Below, piece by piece: positions 52,054 through 61,494 of a DNA stretch of 64,000 nt (position 1 is the first letter of the stretch; every line of letters starts with the position of its first letter). The notes beneath the pieces are model-generated. The model made no database searches and had not been told where the DNA came from. It saw nothing but the letters and a program-made list of their open reading frames with translations. Both the position numbers and the translations under genes were made by a program. Location: contig JBBCKD010000032.1 of the NCBI GenBank assembly GCA_037191015.1, positions 62,001 through 126,000 on the forward strand, given 5' to 3'. The stretch is from Ravibacter sp037191015 (lineage in GTDB: Bacteria > Bacteroidota > Bacteroidia > Cytophagales > Spirosomataceae).

Positions 52054-54510
52054 TTATTCGGCTAGTTTCAGGATATCCTCATATGTCAGGGCTCCGGGTT
52101 CTACTCCTTTGGGTATCTTGATGTTACGTTTCCCAAACGAAATATACGGCCCGTATCGCCCGTTTTGAATCTTCACATTCGCATTTTCTTTAAATTCCTT
52201 GATGATCTTGTTGGATTCCGCCTCTCTTTTTGCCTTTATAACCTCTATACTCTCTTCCAGCGTGATCGTGTCCAGGCTCAGCCCCTTCTTTAGCGAATAG
52301 TATTTGCCGTCGTGCTTTACATAGGGGCCGAAGCGTCCCTTTCCTTTTGTCACCGGTTGTCCTTCAAACTCACCGAGGCTGTCCGAAGATTCCGCTGCAC
52401 GCTTTTCCATTATGATCCCGACCGCCCGCTGTTCGTCTATCGTATACGGATCGTCTGTGGTGCTGAGATTAAAAAACTTCTCGTCAAACCTGATATACGG
52501 ACCGTATTTACCAATATTGACTACGATCGGTTTATCTTCAAAAAAGCCGATCTCGCGCGGCAGCTTAAACAGCGACAGCGCTTCATCGAGCGTAATGGTT
52601 TCTATCAGCTGTCCTTTCAGCAGGTTCGCATAGCGGGGCTTCTCTTCGTCCTCCACATCGCCGAGCTGCGCGTAAGGACCGTATTTGCCGATCCGCACCG
52701 AAACTTTCTTCCCCGTTGCCGGATCTTCGCCCAGCTCCCTGGTAGTCAGGCTCCGGTCAAATTTTTCACTTTCTACTGTTGCTATCTGGTGGTGGAAGCT
52801 CTTGTAAAAGTTGTCGATCATCTTTTGCCAGGGCAGCTTTCCCTCGGCTATGTTATCGAAGTCCTTTTCTACATTGGCAGTAAACGAAAAGTCGACCACA
52901 TCCTGGAAATTGCTGACCAGGAAGTCGTTGACGACGATACCGGCATTGGTCGGGAAGAGCTTAGCCTTTTCAGTACCGTAAGTTTCCTTTTTCGTCGCCC
53001 CGGAAACAGCGCCGTTTTTCAGGATGTACTCCTTGAAGTTACGCTCCTGGCCCGGCCTGTCCTCTTTCAGGACATATTCCCTTTTGATGATCGTGGAGAT
53101 GGTAGGGGCATAGGTCGAAGGTCTTCCGATCCCCATCTCTTCCAGCTTTTTCACAAGGCTGGCTTCCGTATAACGGGCCGGCGGCCTGCTAAACCGTTCG
53201 GCGGCCCGCAGCGAACCGAGGTTAAGAACCTGCCCGGTCGAAAGCGGGGGGAGCATTCCTTTTTGCTCTTCGTCATCTCCCGAATCCTCGTCGCTCGACT
53301 CCAGGTAGACTTTGAGAAACCCTTCAAACCTGATTACTTCACCCTGGGCGACCAGCTCTTCGCTCGTGGTAGATATGCCTATGGTAGCCGTCGTCCGCTC
53401 TATCTGTGCATCGGCCATCTGTGAAGCGATGGCACGCTTCCAGATCAGCTCATAAAGACGCTGCTCATTACGGTCCTTGCTGACCTGCACATCCGAAAAT
53501 TCGGTAGGCCTGATGGCTTCGTGAGCCTCCTGGGCAGATTCCGATTTGGTTTTAAAAATACGTTTATAGTGAAAATCCGGGCCGTATTCCGTTTTTATCT
53601 GCGCCTCGGCCTTGCTTAAAGCTTCCTGCGACAGGTTTGTCGAATCGGTCCTCATATAGGAGATCTTCCCCGCCTCATACAGCTTCTGGGCAACCACCAT
53701 GGTTTGCTGCACCGAAAACCCGAGCTTGCGGGAAGCCTCCTGCTGGAGTGTCGAGGTGGTGAACGGGGGCGCCGGTGTTTTCTTGGCCGGCTTTGTTTCC
53801 AGCCCTTTTATCGCAAATTGCGCCGCTACGCATTTTTCCAGGAATGCCTTTGCTTCGGCCTCCGTCTCAAAATTCCTGGGCAGTTCGGCGTTCAGCACTT
53901 TCCCGTTGCCGAGATCGAATACGGCCGTAACCCTGTAGCTGCTTTTGCTCTCAAAGGCATCTATTTCTCTCTCCCGCTCTACGATAAGACGAACCGCCAC
54001 CGACTGCACGCGGCCGGCCGAAAGGGAAGATTTCCCGATCCTGATCTTTTTCCAGAGAACGGGTGAAAGCTCATACCCGACAAGCCTGTCGAGCACCCGT
54101 CTTGCCTGCTGTGCATTCACGAGGTCTATATCGATAACCCTGGGTTGCTCGATCGCCTTTTGCAGCGCAGATTTGGTGATCTCACGGAAAACAATCCGTT
54201 TTGTAGATTCAGGCAGGTTAAGCGCTTCTTTTAGATGCCACGATATGGCTTCTCCTTCGCGGTCGTCGTCAGTTGCCAGCCATACTTCCGCATCTTTAGC
54301 GAGCTTTTTCAGCTCGTTCACCAGCTTTACCTTGTCGCCCGATATTTCGTAAACCGGTTTATAACCTGCATCTATGTCTACGCCCATGTCATGCTCGGGA
54401 AGATCCCTGACATGCCCGAAACTGGATTTGACCATAAAGTCGTCACCCAGATAGTTCTCTATAGTCCTGGCTTTCGCCGGCGACTCCACTATTACCAAAT
54501 TTTTTGGCAT
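52054..54510 (-). CDS. topA: DNA topoisomerase I (type IA)
   Basis: An 818-residue topoisomerase that relaxes negative supercoils. The Toprim domain begins NLVIVESPAKARTIENYLG, with the metal-binding ATDDDREGEAISWHL. The active-site tyrosine is Tyr285 in KISYMRTDST. The C-terminal quarter lacks the E. coli zinc fingers and instead has repeats of GxxGPY (RIGKYGPYAQLG, NIGKYGPYIRFD, KGRFGPYVKHDG, GRYGPYISFGK), the topoisomerase C-terminal repeat common in Bacteroidota. Its neighbour is the sirtuin gene (18 nt). A promoter-like box lies upstream. Confidence 0.97.
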   Translation of the reverse strand: MPKNLVIVESPAKARTIENYLGDDFMVKSSFGHVRDLPEHDMGVDIDAGYKPVYEISGDKVKLVNELKKLAKDAEVWLATDDDREGEAISWHLKEALNLPESTKRIVFREITKSALQKAIEQPRVIDIDLVNAQQARRVLDRLVGYELSPVLWKKIRIGKSSLSAGRVQSVAVRLIVEREREIDAFESKSSYRVTAVFDLGNGKVLNAELPRNFETEAEAKAFLEKCVAAQFAIKGLETKPAKKTPAPPFTTSTLQQEASRKLGFSVQQTMVVAQKLYEAGKISYMRTDSTNLSQEALSKAEAQIKTEYGPDFHYKRIFKTKSESAQEAHEAIRPTEFSDVQVSKDRNEQRLYELIWKRAIASQMADAQIERTTATIGISTTSEELVAQGEVIRFEGFLKVYLESSDEDSGDDEEQKGMLPPLSTGQVLNLGSLRAAERFSRPPARYTEASLVKKLEEMGIGRPSTYAPTISTIIKREYVLKEDRPGQERNFKEYILKNGAVSGATKKETYGTEKAKLFPTNAGIVVNDFLVSNFQDVVDFSFTANVEKDFDNIAEGKLPWQKMIDNFYKSFHHQIATVESEKFDRSLTTRELGEDPATGKKVSVRIGKYGPYAQLGDVEDEEKPRYANLLKGQLIETITLDEALSLFKLPREIGFFEDKPIVVNIGKYGPYIRFDEKFFNLSTTDDPYTIDEQRAVGIIMEKRAAESSDSLGEFEGQPVTKGKGRFGPYVKHDGKYYSLKKGLSLDTITLEESIEVIKAKREAESNKIIKEFKENANVKIQNGRYGPYISFGKRNIKIPKGVEPGALTYEDILKLAE

Positions 54511-54889
54511 AATTAATTATCAGATTGGTGTTGTACCATCTTTGATGGAGAGATTTTCCCGCCCAAATATAGTAGGAAGCAATTGACAAACGTAAGCATC
54601 AAAAACAAAAGACCGATGAAAATTAGAGAAAAAAATATGAAACAGGTGTGAGGAAAGAGGTACGAGGCGAAAGGTATAAGCGGGAAAATACAAGCCTCAA
54701 AGGAGCATATTCCGGAGCAGGCGCGACGTCACGGTATGCCCGGGAGGGTTATAGTTAATTATACTTAATCTAAACTTGACCAAATTCCATATTTTTCCCT
54801 TTCTGCTACCTGGGGTTTAAAAATGAAACGGATTGAATTATGTAATTTTACCTCACAAAAAATAGTGATACAGACATCAATATTTTGTT
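54511..54889. other. Divergent intergenic region between topA and aconitase
   Basis: This 379-nt gap holds the promoters of two divergent genes. A topA -7 candidate is at 54564-54571. The middle (about 54620-54700) is a purine-rich, weakly repetitive stretch (AGAGGTACGAGG, GAAAGGTATAAG) that looks like degenerate junk rather than a gene. On the plus side TAATTTTA at 54843-54850 is a one-mismatch -7 box for the aconitase gene. Confidence 0.5.
54564..54571 (-). promoter_or_regulatory. Putative topA -7 promoter box
   Basis: On the minus strand TATATTTG matches TAnnTTTG exactly, about 55 nt upstream of the topA ATG. The nearest upstream TTTG (54590-54587) is only 15 nt away rather than about 20, so the match is partial. 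Confidence 0.35.
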
Positions 54890-57157
54890 ATGGCGTTTGA
54901 CATTGATATGATTAAGGGCTTTTATGCCCATCTTGATGAAAGGGTGGAAGCCGCCCGTAAAGTAGTAGGCCGGCCTTTGACCCTGAGTGAAAAAATCCTC
55001 TATTCCCATTTATGGGACAAAACACCTACCCAGGCATACGAGCGGGGAAATGCTTATGTTGATTTCGCTCCCGACAGGGTGGCGATGCAGGATGCAACCG
55101 CTCAGATGGCCCTCCTCCAGTTTATGCAGGCTGGAAGGCCTAAAGTGGCAGTCCCGTCGACAGTGCACTGCGATCACCTGATCCAGGCGAAAGTAGGCGC
55201 TGCGGTCGACCTGGCAGTCGCCAACAAGGAGAGCAGGGAGGTTTTCGATTTCCTCGGTTCTGTATCCAATAAATATGGTATCGGTTTCTGGAAGCCGGGC
55301 GCAGGCATTATTCACCAGGTAGTTCTGGAAAATTATGCATTCCCCGGCGGGATGATGATCGGGACCGACTCTCACACTGTGAACGCGGGCGGACTCGGAA
55401 TGCTGGCAATCGGGGTCGGAGGCGCTGATGCCTGCGATGTGATGGCCGGCCTGCCGTGGGAGCTTAAATTTCCGAAGCTTATCGGTATCAAACTGACCGG
55501 GAAGCTGAACGGATGGACGGCCCCTAAAGATGTCATCCTGAAAGTGGCGGGTATTCTTACCGTGAAAGGAGGTACCGGCTATGTTGTGGAATATTTTGGC
55601 GAAGGCGCTACTTCCATGTCCTGTACAGGAAAAGGCACCATTTGTAATATGGGCGCCGAAATCGGGGCTACTACGTCGACTTTCGGTTACGACGAATCGA
55701 TGGAGCGTTATCTACGCGCTACCGGCCGGGACGACGTTGCCGACGCAGCCAACCAGGTAAAACAACACCTGACAGCCGATCCCGAGGTATATGCCGAGCC
55801 TGATAAATATTTCGACCAGATCATTGAAATCAATCTTTCCGAGCTCGAGCCCCACCTCAACGGACCGTTTACTCCTGACCTTGCCACCCCGATCTCAAGA
55901 ATGAAAGAGGAGGCCGTCAAAAACGGCTGGCCGCTGAAAGTCGAATGGGGACTGATCGGGTCCTGTACCAACAGTTCCTACGAGGATTTGTCAAGGGCTG
56001 CTTCAATAGCCAGGCAGGCTGTAGAAAAAGGACTCACTACCAAGGCTGAATTCGGCATCAACCCAGGCTCGGAGCAGGTTCGCTATACCGCCGACCGCGA
56101 CGGTCTTCTGGGTACTTTCGAAGATCTGAATGCGACGATCTTTACCAATGCCTGCGGCCCCTGCATCGGGATGTGGGCAAGGGTCGGAGCTGAAAAAGCC
56201 GAGAAAAACACGATAGTCCATTCTTTCAACCGGAACTTCGCCAAACGCGCCGACGGCAATCCGAATACTTTTGCTTTTGTAGCGTCACCTGAGGTTGTGG
56301 CAGCGCTTGCTATAGCGGGAGATCTCTCGTTTAACCCCCTGACCGACACGCTGGTCAACAGTGCAGGAGAACCTGTAAAACTCGATCCGCCTTCCGGCGA
56401 CGAGCTACCCAAGTCAGGTTTTGATGTTGACGATCCCGGCTACCAGGCGCCCGCCGAAGACGGCAGCAGCGTTGAGGTGGCAGTATCTCCGACATCCGAC
56501 AGGCTGCAGCTTCTTGATCCGTTCACTCCGTGGGAAGGAACGGATCTCAAAGGGCTGAAGCTTCTTATCAAAGCCAAAGGCAAGTGTACCACTGACCATA
56601 TCTCTATGGCCGGCCCCTGGCTGCGTTTCCGCGGACACCTCGACAACATATCCAATAACATGCTGATCGGGGCGGTCAACTATTTCAATGAAAAAACCGA
56701 CTTCGTAAAAAACCAGCTTACCAACGAGTACGGCCCGGTACCTGCCACACAGAGAGCTTATAAAGCTGCCGGTATCGGGAGTATAGTGGTAGGTGACGAA
56801 AATTACGGCGAAGGCTCGTCTAGGGAGCATGCCGCGATGGAACCCCGTCATCTGGGCGTTCGTGCGGTGCTTGTCAAATCTTTCGCCCGGATCCATGAAA
56901 CGAACCTGAAGAAGCAGGGCATGCTGGCATTGACTTTTGCCAACAAGGATGATTACGACAGAATCCAGGAAGACGACATCATAGATATAATAGGGCTTAC
57001 GACTTTTGCGCCCAATACCCCGCTTAAAGTCGTACTCCATCATGCTGATGGCAACAGCGAAGAAATCCTTGTCAACCACAGCTATAACGCCCAGCAGATA
57101 GAGTGGTTCAGGGAAGGCGGCGCACTTAATATCATCCGCAAATCGGTGAAGGCTTAA
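54890..57157 (+). CDS. acn: Aconitate hydratase, mitochondrial-type
   Basis: A 755-residue [4Fe-4S] enzyme that isomerises citrate to isocitrate in the TCA cycle. It is of the mitochondrial aconitase type: PSTVHCDHLIQA, GMMIGTDSHTVNAGGLGMLAIGVGGADA (cited by its ends GMMIGTDSHT and GVGGADA), cluster cysteines in GSCTNSSYED and ACGPCIGMW, and the swivel-domain active-site loop NYGEGSSREHAAMEPRHLG. All key residues are present. The ATG at 54890 fits the usual N-terminus. A long inverted repeat follows the stop. Confidence 0.97.
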   Translation: MAFDIDMIKGFYAHLDERVEAARKVVGRPLTLSEKILYSHLWDKTPTQAYERGNAYVDFAPDRVAMQDATAQMALLQFMQAGRPKVAVPSTVHCDHLIQAKVGAAVDLAVANKESREVFDFLGSVSNKYGIGFWKPGAGIIHQVVLENYAFPGGMMIGTDSHTVNAGGLGMLAIGVGGADACDVMAGLPWELKFPKLIGIKLTGKLNGWTAPKDVILKVAGILTVKGGTGYVVEYFGEGATSMSCTGKGTICNMGAEIGATTSTFGYDESMERYLRATGRDDVADAANQVKQHLTADPEVYAEPDKYFDQIIEINLSELEPHLNGPFTPDLATPISRMKEEAVKNGWPLKVEWGLIGSCTNSSYEDLSRAASIARQAVEKGLTTKAEFGINPGSEQVRYTADRDGLLGTFEDLNATIFTNACGPCIGMWARVGAEKAEKNTIVHSFNRNFAKRADGNPNTFAFVASPEVVAALAIAGDLSFNPLTDTLVNSAGEPVKLDPPSGDELPKSGFDVDDPGYQAPAEDGSSVEVAVSPTSDRLQLLDPFTPWEGTDLKGLKLLIKAKGKCTTDHISMAGPWLRFRGHLDNISNNMLIGAVNYFNEKTDFVKNQLTNEYGPVPATQRAYKAAGIGSIVVGDENYGEGSSREHAAMEPRHLGVRAVLVKSFARIHETNLKKQGMLALTFANKDDYDRIQEDDIIDIIGLTTFAPNTPLKVVLHHADGNSEEILVNHSYNAQQIEWFREGGALNIIRKSVKA

Positions 57158-57192
57158 TTATTTTAACCACGGAGAACACAAAGTTTTTGAAG

Positions 57193-57266
57193 AGTTGAGA
57201 GTTGAAAATGGAGAGTTGAAAGTTGAGAATGAAGAACTTTCAACTCTCCATTTTCAACTCTCAACT
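57193..57266. repeat. 32-bp perfect inverted repeat between convergent genes
   Basis: Arms 57193-57224 and 57235-57266 are exactly complementary over 32 bp, with a 10-nt loop. Each arm is built from four copies of a short AGTTGA word, so the element is both palindromic and internally repetitive. It lies between aconitase and a convergent hypothetical gene and is preceded by CCACGGAGAACACAAAG, another phrase that I recall from dispersed intergenic repeats. It can act as a transcription barrier in both directions. Confidence 0.9.
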
Positions 57267-57272
57267 TTTGCA

Positions 57273-57983
57273 TCAGCGCGCAGCCGGGGGAGGAAGTCCT
57301 CTTCTTCTCATTTCACTACGGATATACTTGGCTTTATTCCCGTTTTTAGCAGTCCGTATAAAGCCCGTAGTACCAAATATCCCACCGCCCAGCGTACCGG
57401 CTACCACCATCATTCTGCCTGCCCTCACCGCATTGTCGTTAGTAGAGACCATGTATCCAAAGGCATCGGTATACGAATTGGAAGCAATAATCAGGGTTCC
57501 GGTCAGGTTGACGCCTACCTGGAGGGCAATAGCCCAGAAGCCCATACGGCGCCCCGCCCGGGATAGTCCGCGATAATATGAATACTCCGCTCCCAACCGA
57601 TCAGAAGGGAGCTCAAGTACCCTGCTCTGGAATTCATTTCTGGGAGGTAAAGCCTGGTATATAGGTTTTTCAAAAGGAGGCGGTACCGTGCCCGTCTCTT
57701 TCCTTTCATAAAAATTATCGATTGTGACCGTAAATGTGACGGTTTCCCCGTTTCTATACCTGACAGAAAGGAGCTCGGATTTCGAAATCGCATATATAGG
57801 CCCGTCCTGCGCTTCCTTTTTCCGGTACAGGATCTCGTCAGGCTTTTCTTCGACGATCTTTACTTCCAGGATAGTCCCGTCCTTTTTCACAAGCAGATCA
57901 TACTCCTTTTCCTGGGCTCTGAGCGAAAAAGAAAAGCAAATAAAGAAGATAAGGAAGCCAATGCTTCCGCGATTAGGTTCCAT
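57273..57983 (-). CDS. Hypothetical membrane protein with signal peptide
   Basis: A 236-residue exported protein: signal peptide to about residue 23 (FSLRAQ), then a beta-rich domain (LLVKKDGTILEVKIVEEKPDEILYRKK) and, after a Pro-rich linker (about 105-130), one or two glycine-rich hydrophobic segments (MGFWAIALQVGVNLTGTLIIAS, GRMMVVAGTLGGGIFGTTGF). The N-terminal part resembles the short beta-domains of lysine/acid-rich Bacteroidota envelope proteins, but I recognise no named family. The start overlaps the RluA stop by 11 nt, so it is translated from the same message. Confidence 0.75.
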   Translation of the reverse strand: MEPNRGSIGFLIFFICFSFSLRAQEKEYDLLVKKDGTILEVKIVEEKPDEILYRKKEAQDGPIYAISKSELLSVRYRNGETVTFTVTIDNFYERKETGTVPPPFEKPIYQALPPRNEFQSRVLELPSDRLGAEYSYYRGLSRAGRRMGFWAIALQVGVNLTGTLIIASNSYTDAFGYMVSTNDNAVRAGRMMVVAGTLGGGIFGTTGFIRTAKNGNKAKYIRSEMRRRGLPPPAAR

Positions 57984-58695
57984 ACTTATCCAGCAGGTTA
58001 ATCAGCACTCCGAAATCCTTCGGATACGGAGCCTGTATGACTACATCTTCTCCGTCCAGGAGGCTGAACCGAAGCGAATACGCGTGCAAAGCGACCCGCT
58101 GCATGACAGGCAGCTCTTCGGTAAATTTCTTGAGATTGAATTTACGTTTCAGCTCCGAAAGGTATACCGGTTTTCCCCCGTACTGCTCATCATTTACGAT
58201 GGGGGCTTTCAGGCAGGAGAGATGGATGCGGATCTGGTGCATCCGCCCGGTAATAGGGATGCACTCGATAAGCGTGTATCCCCTGTAAGTTTTAAGGCTG
58301 TTGAATATCGTTTCGGCAGGTTTGCCCTTTACCCGGTCAATCTTTACGGCCGTCCCGTTTTTAAGGGGATGTATGGGCAGGTAGACGGAAATACTGTCCA
58401 GGTCATGAATCCCCACCGAAACCGCGTGATACCGTTTCGTGACTTCCCGGTTTTCGAACTGCATGGCCAGGTGGCGGTATGCCGCCGGTGTTTTGGCAAA
58501 AGCAAGCGCACCGGAGGTCTCTTTATCGAGGCGGTGAGCGGCCTGCAGGGCCGGGTTGTAATCTTTTGCCAGTCTCAGCAGGCTCCTGCCCCTGTCGCCG
58601 GTCCTTTCATCCAGCGTTGCCAGGCCCGGAGGCTTGTTAACCACCAGGAAGTCGTCGTTTTCAAAAAGGATAATATCTTCAAAGTTTATCTTCAT
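57973..58695 (-). CDS. RluA family pseudouridine synthase
   Basis: A 240-residue RNA pseudouridine synthase. The catalytic aspartate is Asp57 in AAHRLDKETSGALAF, the RluA/RluC/RluD motif. Other conserved parts are LVVNKPPGL and the helix GRMHQIRIHL. There is no N-terminal S4 domain, so it is a short form similar to RluA or TruC; target sites in rRNA or tRNA cannot be told. It heads a two-gene unit with the hypothetical membrane protein, and is divergent from the beta-barrel gene. Confidence 0.92.
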   Translation of the reverse strand: MKINFEDIILFENDDFLVVNKPPGLATLDERTGDRGRSLLRLAKDYNPALQAAHRLDKETSGALAFAKTPAAYRHLAMQFENREVTKRYHAVSVGIHDLDSISVYLPIHPLKNGTAVKIDRVKGKPAETIFNSLKTYRGYTLIECIPITGRMHQIRIHLSCLKAPIVNDEQYGGKPVYLSELKRKFNLKKFTEELPVMQRVALHAYSLRFSLLDGEDVVIQAPYPKDFGVLINLLDKYGT

Positions 58696-58814
58696 ATCGG
58701 GAGATCGCGTACAGCATCGGTTTTGTCGCCTGCAAATAGAACAATTTTGGAATTAAATACATAAATTGCGTTGCTAATTTCTCAGAAGTTTACGGGGTTA
58801 TCCGTGAAATATCA

Positions 58815-59546
58815 ATGAAATACAGGCTTGTCCCGACAGTCTTCCGTTTTTTTTGCCCCGGCAATCAAACTATTATTTTTCTAATAGTATCGTTTCTGGT
58901 ACTGACCCTGCCGGCTGAATCCAAAGGCCAGGGCACCATCTATTGGGAGATCTCTGCCGATCTGGGCGCTTCCGTCAATAAGACCGTCAACGACACGCTG
59001 ACCCGGCAGATCCCCATGATTCCCGTATACGCTGTCTCCGCCTGTATCGGGAAAGTGGTAAGCCAGGGAGTGGATCTTAAGGCTACGCTCGGGTACCGTA
59101 ACAGGGGTGGTGTTGCAAAGGTGGATGCGACAACGGGCAGCAGCAGTACGCTGGGCAGCTATAAGGCTTTTTCACGCGATCATTTCCTTACCAACGATGT
59201 GACGCTTCGCCTGAAATCGAAATACTGGAAAATTTTAGGCCTCAGACCTTATTTCGATATAGGTGTGCGGAACGATATCTACCTGGTCACCAACTTCAGA
59301 ACGACCGACAGCGATACCTATTTCAAACCTGTAAAAGAGGGTTTATCCTGGCTCAGAAGCCGGCACCAGAGGAGTTATATGGTAGGGGCCATAGCCGGTG
59401 CGGGTATCCAGATCGACGATTGGAATCTCGGTCTCGAGTATTATCACCAGGTTTCAGGTTCCTTTTCCATCCCTTCGACCGTCAGCGCAAACTATGCCCA
59501 GCTTTACAGCAGATCGCTGCAGCTTCATGCCAGCTACAGGTTCTGA
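58815..59546 (+). CDS. Outer membrane beta-barrel protein, unknown
   Basis: A 243-residue predicted outer membrane protein. A signal peptide runs to about residue 38 (LPAESKG) and the mature chain alternates polar and aromatic residues in beta-strand fashion (VDLKATLGYRNRG, WKILGLRPYFDIGVRNDIYLV) ending in SLQLHASYRF, with a terminal Phe that matches the BAM recognition rule. Size suits an 8-10-strand barrel. No family name recognised. It is a single gene between divergent RluA and convergent dipeptide epimerase (16-nt gap). Confidence 0.75.
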   Translation: MKYRLVPTVFRFFCPGNQTIIFLIVSFLVLTLPAESKGQGTIYWEISADLGASVNKTVNDTLTRQIPMIPVYAVSACIGKVVSQGVDLKATLGYRNRGGVAKVDATTGSSSTLGSYKAFSRDHFLTNDVTLRLKSKYWKILGLRPYFDIGVRNDIYLVTNFRTTDSDTYFKPVKEGLSWLRSRHQRSYMVGAIAGAGIQIDDWNLGLEYYHQVSGSFSIPSTVSANYAQLYSRSLQLHASYRF

Positions 59547-59562
59547 TCCTTTACCGCATAGC

Positions 59563-60585
59563 TTATACCCCCTGTTTTAAAATTGCCCCGGTACCCGGGA
59601 GATCCTGGTATACAAATCTTCCCGCAGCATCAAATTCCACCCCGGTTGCCGGGTCGTTGGCAATCAGCAGGTTCCCGTCCATGTCAACATAGTCGAGCAG
59701 GGGCAGAAGGTGGCCGATAGCGGCTATACCGACGCTGCTTTCGGTCATGCACCCTACCATGGTCTTCAGGCCGAGCGACCGGGCTTCCCTGATCATTCTC
59801 CTGGCAGGCGTCAACCCGCCGCACTTGGTCAGCTTGATATTGATCCCGTGGAACAGCCCCCGGCAACCTGCTACGTCGCCTTCGGTGATGCAGCTTTCGT
59901 CGGCAATAACGGGCAATGCCGAATGCGCAACCACTTTCCGCATTCCTTCCGTATCGGCTGCAGGCAAAGGCTGTTCTATAAATTCAACTCCCAGCTCTTT
60001 CAACGGTCCGCTGTTTTCAATGGCCTCGTCGGCAGTCCAGGCGCAATTGGCGTCGATCCTGAAAGCTGCCGCGGTATGCTTCCTTAATTCTCTCACGATA
60101 TCCAGGTCGTGATCGGTTCCAAGCTTGATTTTATACAACGGCCACGGAAATTCCTTTAGCTTTTCTACCATCTTGCCGACCGTATCGATACCGATCGTAT
60201 AGTTGGTAGCCGGGATACGATCGGTAGAAAGCCCCCATTGACGATAAAGAGGAAGCCCGCTGCGTTTGGCAAACAGGTCGTGAGCAGCTACATCCAGGGC
60301 GCACTGTGCAAAAGGGTTGTCCTTTAAAAAAGGGTGCACGCGCTGCCAGAGATCCTCGGGGCTGCCCCAGTCATAGTGTTCTGTTATCTGCCTTACACCT
60401 TCGAGGGCTTCGGTCATGCTTTCCAGTGTGATACCGTAATAGCTGCTGGTAGTAGCCTCGCCGAAGCCCGACAAGCCGCCATCCATCAGCTCCACGATCA
60501 GGGTAGGCTGAACGTCGCGCGAATCGTGTGCAATGGTGAATGTATGCTTGAGTAGCAGATCGAAAGAATGAAGTTTGAGTTGCAT
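59563..60585 (-). CDS. Dipeptide epimerase (enolase superfamily, L-Ala-D/L-Glu type)
   Basis: A 340-residue enolase-superfamily enzyme. The catalytic lysine is in LYKIKLGTDHD, metal ligands are in RIDANCAWT, EFIEQPL and VIADESC, and the second lysine is in NIKLTKCGG. The substrate-binding DMDGNLL, as in AEE, is at the C-terminus. It would epimerise L-Ala-D-Glu peptides from murein recycling, although Bacteroidota members vary in dipeptide preference. It is downstream of nadK by 27 nt, so it probably shares that operon. Confidence 0.9.
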   Translation of the reverse strand: MQLKLHSFDLLLKHTFTIAHDSRDVQPTLIVELMDGGLSGFGEATTSSYYGITLESMTEALEGVRQITEHYDWGSPEDLWQRVHPFLKDNPFAQCALDVAAHDLFAKRSGLPLYRQWGLSTDRIPATNYTIGIDTVGKMVEKLKEFPWPLYKIKLGTDHDLDIVRELRKHTAAAFRIDANCAWTADEAIENSGPLKELGVEFIEQPLPAADTEGMRKVVAHSALPVIADESCITEGDVAGCRGLFHGINIKLTKCGGLTPARRMIREARSLGLKTMVGCMTESSVGIAAIGHLLPLLDYVDMDGNLLIANDPATGVEFDAAGRFVYQDLPGTGAILKQGV

Positions 60586-60612
60586 CGGGGATATTTGAAA
60601 GCCTGGGTTTAC

Positions 60613-61491
60613 TTAGTTGCGCATATCCAATCCCCAGGAAAGCTTGTTCCTCAGGGTATCGAAAAAATTGTCATCCCGCATTTTAATCAGTCTCGCTACG
60701 AACCTCGCCTTCCTGACCACCAGCCGGGTGGATTCGTCGACGATATCCGAACGGGAATCGAGCGAGAGAAGGAAATTATTGCTCCTGCTTTTTACCTCAA
60801 AGCTCAGCACAGAACTGTCTTCCACTACAAGGGGGCGCACGTTGAGGTTATGAGGGCTGACGGGGGTCACAATAAGACTTTTCGAATTCGGCACCAGCAC
60901 CGGGCCGCCGCAGCTGAGCGAATAGCCCGTCGATCCCGTAGGTGTGGAAACGATCAGCCCGTCGGCCCAGTAAGAGTTCAGGAACACCCCGTTCAGGTAC
61001 GAATGTACCGTGATCATAGAGGAAGTATCGGTTTTAGTAATCGCGAAATCATTAAGGGCGAAATTCACCCCTCCGAAAATCTCCATGTTATTGGCTTCCG
61101 CCTCCAGTATGGACCTGGTTTCTATCCGGTAATTCCCGGTTTCCAGGGCGAGTATCATGTCCTTGATCCGTTCGGGGGCTACAGTGGCCAGAAAACCGAG
61201 GCGTCCGACGTTCACGCCTATTACCGGTATCTGCCGGGGGCCTATCAGCGCTACAGTCTCAAGCAGCGTACCGTCCCCGCCAAGGCTTACCACCAGTCGC
61301 GCGCCGCTTACTTCGACGGGATTTTCGAAAATCCTTGTCGCTGTAAACCGGATCCCCGATTCCCTTAGTATTTTCTCAAAGCCTGCTGAAATAAAAACCC
61401 CGATCTTACGCACCTCCAATTCATCGAACATCCCCTGGATAAAAGGCCCTGCCGCTTCAGCAAAGGGCTTCCCATGTATAACTACTTTCAT
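60613..61491 (-). CDS. nadK: NAD kinase
   Basis: A 292-residue enzyme that phosphorylates NAD to NADP. The diagnostic GGDGTLLE motif (about residue 73) and the NDFAITKTDTSSMITV and TPTGSTGYSLSCGGPVL segments of the family are intact. Length is typical of bacterial NadK. The ATG follows the CBS gene stop by 3 nt, which implies translation coupling with the CBS protein upstream. Confidence 0.96.
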   Translation of the reverse strand: MKVVIHGKPFAEAAGPFIQGMFDELEVRKIGVFISAGFEKILRESGIRFTATRIFENPVEVSGARLVVSLGGDGTLLETVALIGPRQIPVIGVNVGRLGFLATVAPERIKDMILALETGNYRIETRSILEAEANNMEIFGGVNFALNDFAITKTDTSSMITVHSYLNGVFLNSYWADGLIVSTPTGSTGYSLSCGGPVLVPNSKSLIVTPVSPHNLNVRPLVVEDSSVLSFEVKSRSNNFLLSLDSRSDIVDESTRLVVRKARFVARLIKMRDDNFFDTLRNKLSWGLDMRN

Positions 61492-61494
61492 GAA

